From the NCBI GenBank assembly GCA_946800325.1, contig OX326958.1, forward strand, positions 7,760,001 through 7,824,000: DNA of 64,000 nucleotides, given 5' to 3'. This document shows, in pieces, positions 61,752-64,000 of this stretch (positions are counted from its first letter, which is position 1; each line of letters opens with the position of its first letter). A program made the position numbers and the translations under genes. Below the pieces are notes generated by a model that did not search any database, was not told where the DNA came from, and saw only the letters and a program-made list of their open reading frames with translations. The DNA comes from Luzula sylvatica (Eukaryota; Streptophyta; Magnoliopsida; Poales; Juncaceae).

Positions 61752-64000
61752 TACTACATAACTTTTCACCAAATTTCACAAACACTAAGTAAGTTTGTTT
61801 TTCGATTCAAAACATGATTTTAACGCTTTGAGGAGTTCAAAAAATGTGTTTTTAGATCATTTGTATCGTATCTTTTACTACATAACTTTTCACCAAATTT
61901 CACAAACACTAAGTAAGCTTGTTTTTCGATTCAAAACATGATATTAACGCTTTGAGGAGTTCAAATAACGTGTTTTTGGATCATTTATATCGTATCTTTA
62001 TCTACATAACTTTTCACCAAATTTCACAAACACTAAGTAAGTTTCTTTTTCGATTCAAAACAAGATTTTAACGCTTTGAGGAGTTCAATTAACTTGTTTT
62101 TAGATCATTTGTATCGTATCTTTTACTACATAACTTTTCACCAAATTTCACAAACACTAAGAAAGTTTGTTTTTCGATTCAAAACAAGATTTTAACGCTT
62201 TGAGGAGTTCAAATAACGTGTTTTTAGATCATTTGTATCGTATCTTTTACTACATAACTTTTCACCAAATTTCACAAACACTAAGTAAGTTTGTTTTTCG
62301 ATTCAAAACAAGATTTTAACGCTTTGAGGAGTTCAAATAACTTGTTTTTAGATCATTTGTATCGTATCTTTTACTACATAACTTTTCACCAAATTTCACA
62401 AACACTAAGTAAGTTTGTTTTTCGATTCAAAACATGATTTTAACGCTTTGAGGAGTTCAAATAACGTATTTTTAGATCATTCGTATCGTATCTTTTACTA
62501 CATTAGTTTTCACCAAATTTCACAAACACTAAGAAAGTTTGTTTTTCGATTCAAAACATGATTTTAACGCTTTGAGGAGTTCAAAAACGTGTTTTTAGAT
62601 CATTTGTATCGTATCTTTTACTATATAACTTTTCACCAAATTTCACAAACACTAAGTAACTTTGTTTTTCGATTCAAAACATGATTTTAACGCTTTGAGG
62701 AGTTCAAAAAAGTTGTTTTTAGATCATTTGTATCGTATCTTTTACTACATAACTTTTCACCAAATTTCACAAACACTAAGTAAGTTTGTTTTTCGATTCA
62801 AAACAAGATTGTAACGCTTTGAGAAGTTCAAATAACATGTTTTTAGATCATTTGTATCGTATCTTTTACTACATAACTTTTCACCAAATTTCACAAACAC
62901 TAAGTAAGTTTGTTTTTCGATTCAAAACAAGATTTTAACGCTTTGAGGAGTTCAAATAACTTGTTTTTAGATCATTTGTATCGTATATTTTACTACATAA
63001 CTTTTCACCAAATTTCACAAACACTAAGAAAATTTGTTTTTCGATTCAAAACAAGATTTTAACGCTTTGAGGAGTTCAAATAACGTGTTTTTAGATCATT
63101 TGTATCGTATCTTTTACAACATAACTTTTCACCAAATTCTACAAACACTAAGAAAGTTTGTTTTTCGATTCAAAACAAGATTGTAACGTTTTGAGGAGTT
63201 CAAATAACGTGTTTTTAGATCATTTATATCGTATCTTTATCTACATAACTTTTCACCAAATTTCACAAACACTAAGAAAGTTTGTTTTTCGATTCAAAAC
63301 AAGATTTTAACGCTTTGGGGAGTTCAATTAACTTGTTTTTAGATCATTTGTATCGTATCTTTTACTACATAACTTTTCACCAAATTTCACAAACACTAAG
63401 AAAGTTTGTTTTTCGATTCAAAACTAGATTTTAACGCTTTGAGGAGTTCAAATAACGTGTTTTTAGATCATTTGTATCGTATCTTTTACTACATTACTTT
63501 TCACCAAATTTCACAAACACTAAGTAAGTTTGTTTTTAGATTCAAAACAAGGTTTTAACGCTTTGAGGAGTTCAAATAACATGTTTTTAGATCAATTGTA
63601 TCGTATCTTTTACTACATAACTTTTCACCAAATTTCACAAACACTAAGTAAGTTTGTTTTTCGATTCAAAACATGATTTTAACGCTTTGAGGAGTTCAAA
63701 TAATGTGTTTTTAGATCATTTGTATCGTATCTTTTACTACATAACTTTTCACCAAATTTCACAAACACTAAGTAAGTTTGTTTTTCGATTCAAAACATGA
63801 TTTTAACGCTTTGAGGAGTTCAAAAAACGTGTTTTTAGATCATTTGTATCGTATCTTTTACTACATAACTTTTCACCAAATTCTACAAACACTAAGTATG
63901 TTTGTTTTTCGATTCAAAACGAGGTTTTAACGCTTTGAGGAGTTCAAATAACGTGTTTTAGATCATTTGTATCGTATCTTTTACTACATAACTTTTCACC
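61734..64000 (+). repeat. Second copy of the 9,096-bp period, cut by window end
   Basis: Matches 52,638-54,904 at +9,096 ('gagaag' 53,725 to 62,821; 'ggggagttc' 54,221 to 63,317; 'aaaacgagg' 54,821 to 63,917). Its first part also matches 57,620 onward at +4,114, until about 62,970. There it follows the 53.9-kb order ('gtatatttt', 'aagaaaatttg') rather than the 58.9-kb one. Confidence 0.88.

Larger units (their letters stand above)
1..64000 (+). repeat. 124-bp satellite DNA array, whole window
   Basis: Every row of the window is the same AT-rich unit repeated head to tail. The spacing between successive 'tactacataac' starts is 124 bp in the great majority, 123 bp in variants with one A or T fewer, 125 bp in a variant with an extra T, and 91 or 90 bp in deleted monomers. 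I estimate about 520 monomers. Both window ends lie inside the array, so its true size is unknown. Orientation never inverts and no foreign sequence interrupts it. Each canonical monomer carries stops in all frames (plus strand at monomer positions 8, 35, 39, 70, 78, 91, 102; minus strand at least ten), so no gene is annotated. This organisation is known from centromeric and heterochromatic satellites of eukaryotes; assignment to a centromere here is inference. Confidence 0.98.

Noticed and set aside
1..64000. Short open reading frames on both strands
   Set aside because: Each canonical monomer has stops in all six frames and the frame shifts by one base per monomer. Surviving open stretches should be roughly 50 codons or fewer and are simply translated satellite.
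1..64000. CRISPR-like array of regularly spaced repeats
   Set aside because: There are no unique spacers: the whole 124-bp period is repeated, and variation consists of point changes shared between units.
1..64000. Telomeric or microsatellite repeats
   Set aside because: No TTAGGG, TTTAGGG or TTAGG runs and no simple-sequence tract beyond A/T runs of a few bases.
1..64000. Transposon or retroelement insertion
   Set aside because: No break in the 124-bp register is accompanied by foreign sequence or target-site duplication. All irregular spacings are explained by the 33-bp deletion or one-base indels.
1..64000. Promoter-like 'tataact' or AT-rich boxes
   Set aside because: Such motifs appear in many monomers by composition and there is no gene downstream to support a regulatory call.
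1..64000. Assignment to a named satellite or species
   Set aside because: I do not recognise the monomer. Similar lengths and composition occur in insects, nematodes and plants, so naming one would be a guess.

Overview
The whole 64 kb window is one uninterrupted, head-to-tail satellite DNA array. The basic unit is 124 bp (about 28% G+C; one common monomer counts A40 T49 C20 G15). I estimate about 520 monomers, all in the same orientation. There is no unique sequence, transposon, RNA gene or credible protein-coding gene anywhere. A canonical monomer has stop codons in all three frames of both strands, and 124 is not a multiple of 3, so open frames cannot persist. Such an array is what one expects of eukaryotic centromeric, pericentromeric or other constitutive heterochromatin. 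I do not recognise the monomer and cannot name the organism. Monomer phase used below: position 1 is the first base of 'tactacataac'.

The array is built from a few dozen monomer variants arranged in higher-order repeats (HORs) that change along the window. (1) 1-9,077: a 37-monomer, 4,581-bp HOR in two tandem copies, itself holding two copies of an older 14-monomer block. (2) 9,078-9,939: a transition cassette. (3) 9,940-16,345: a 26-monomer, 3,187-bp HOR in two copies, with the first truncated monomers. (4) 16,346-17,000: the cassette again. (5) 17,001-37,680: a related HOR family whose unit goes 3,899, 3,899, 3,277, then 3,222 bp (twice), by gain and loss of whole monomers. (6) 37,681-41,453: a 1,825/1,948-bp tandem pair. 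(7) 41,454-42,286: the cassette a third time. (8) 42,287-46,680: a 2,196-bp tandem pair. (9) 46,681-52,637: a 2,075-bp pair followed by 744- and 620-bp reiterations. (10) 52,638-64,000: a 9,096-bp period (4,982 + 4,114) whose second copy runs off the window.

Recurring local structure: 21 copies of a monomer with a clean 33-bp internal deletion (91 bp, two of them 90 bp); chimeric monomers that mark unequal-crossover joints; two overlapping inverted repeats in the normal monomer, both destroyed by the deletion; and four CpG sites per monomer, all of which show recurrent CpG-to-TpG/CpA variants. These features fit expansion by unequal exchange with local homogenisation. The main caution is that copy numbers in such an array depend on assembly quality.
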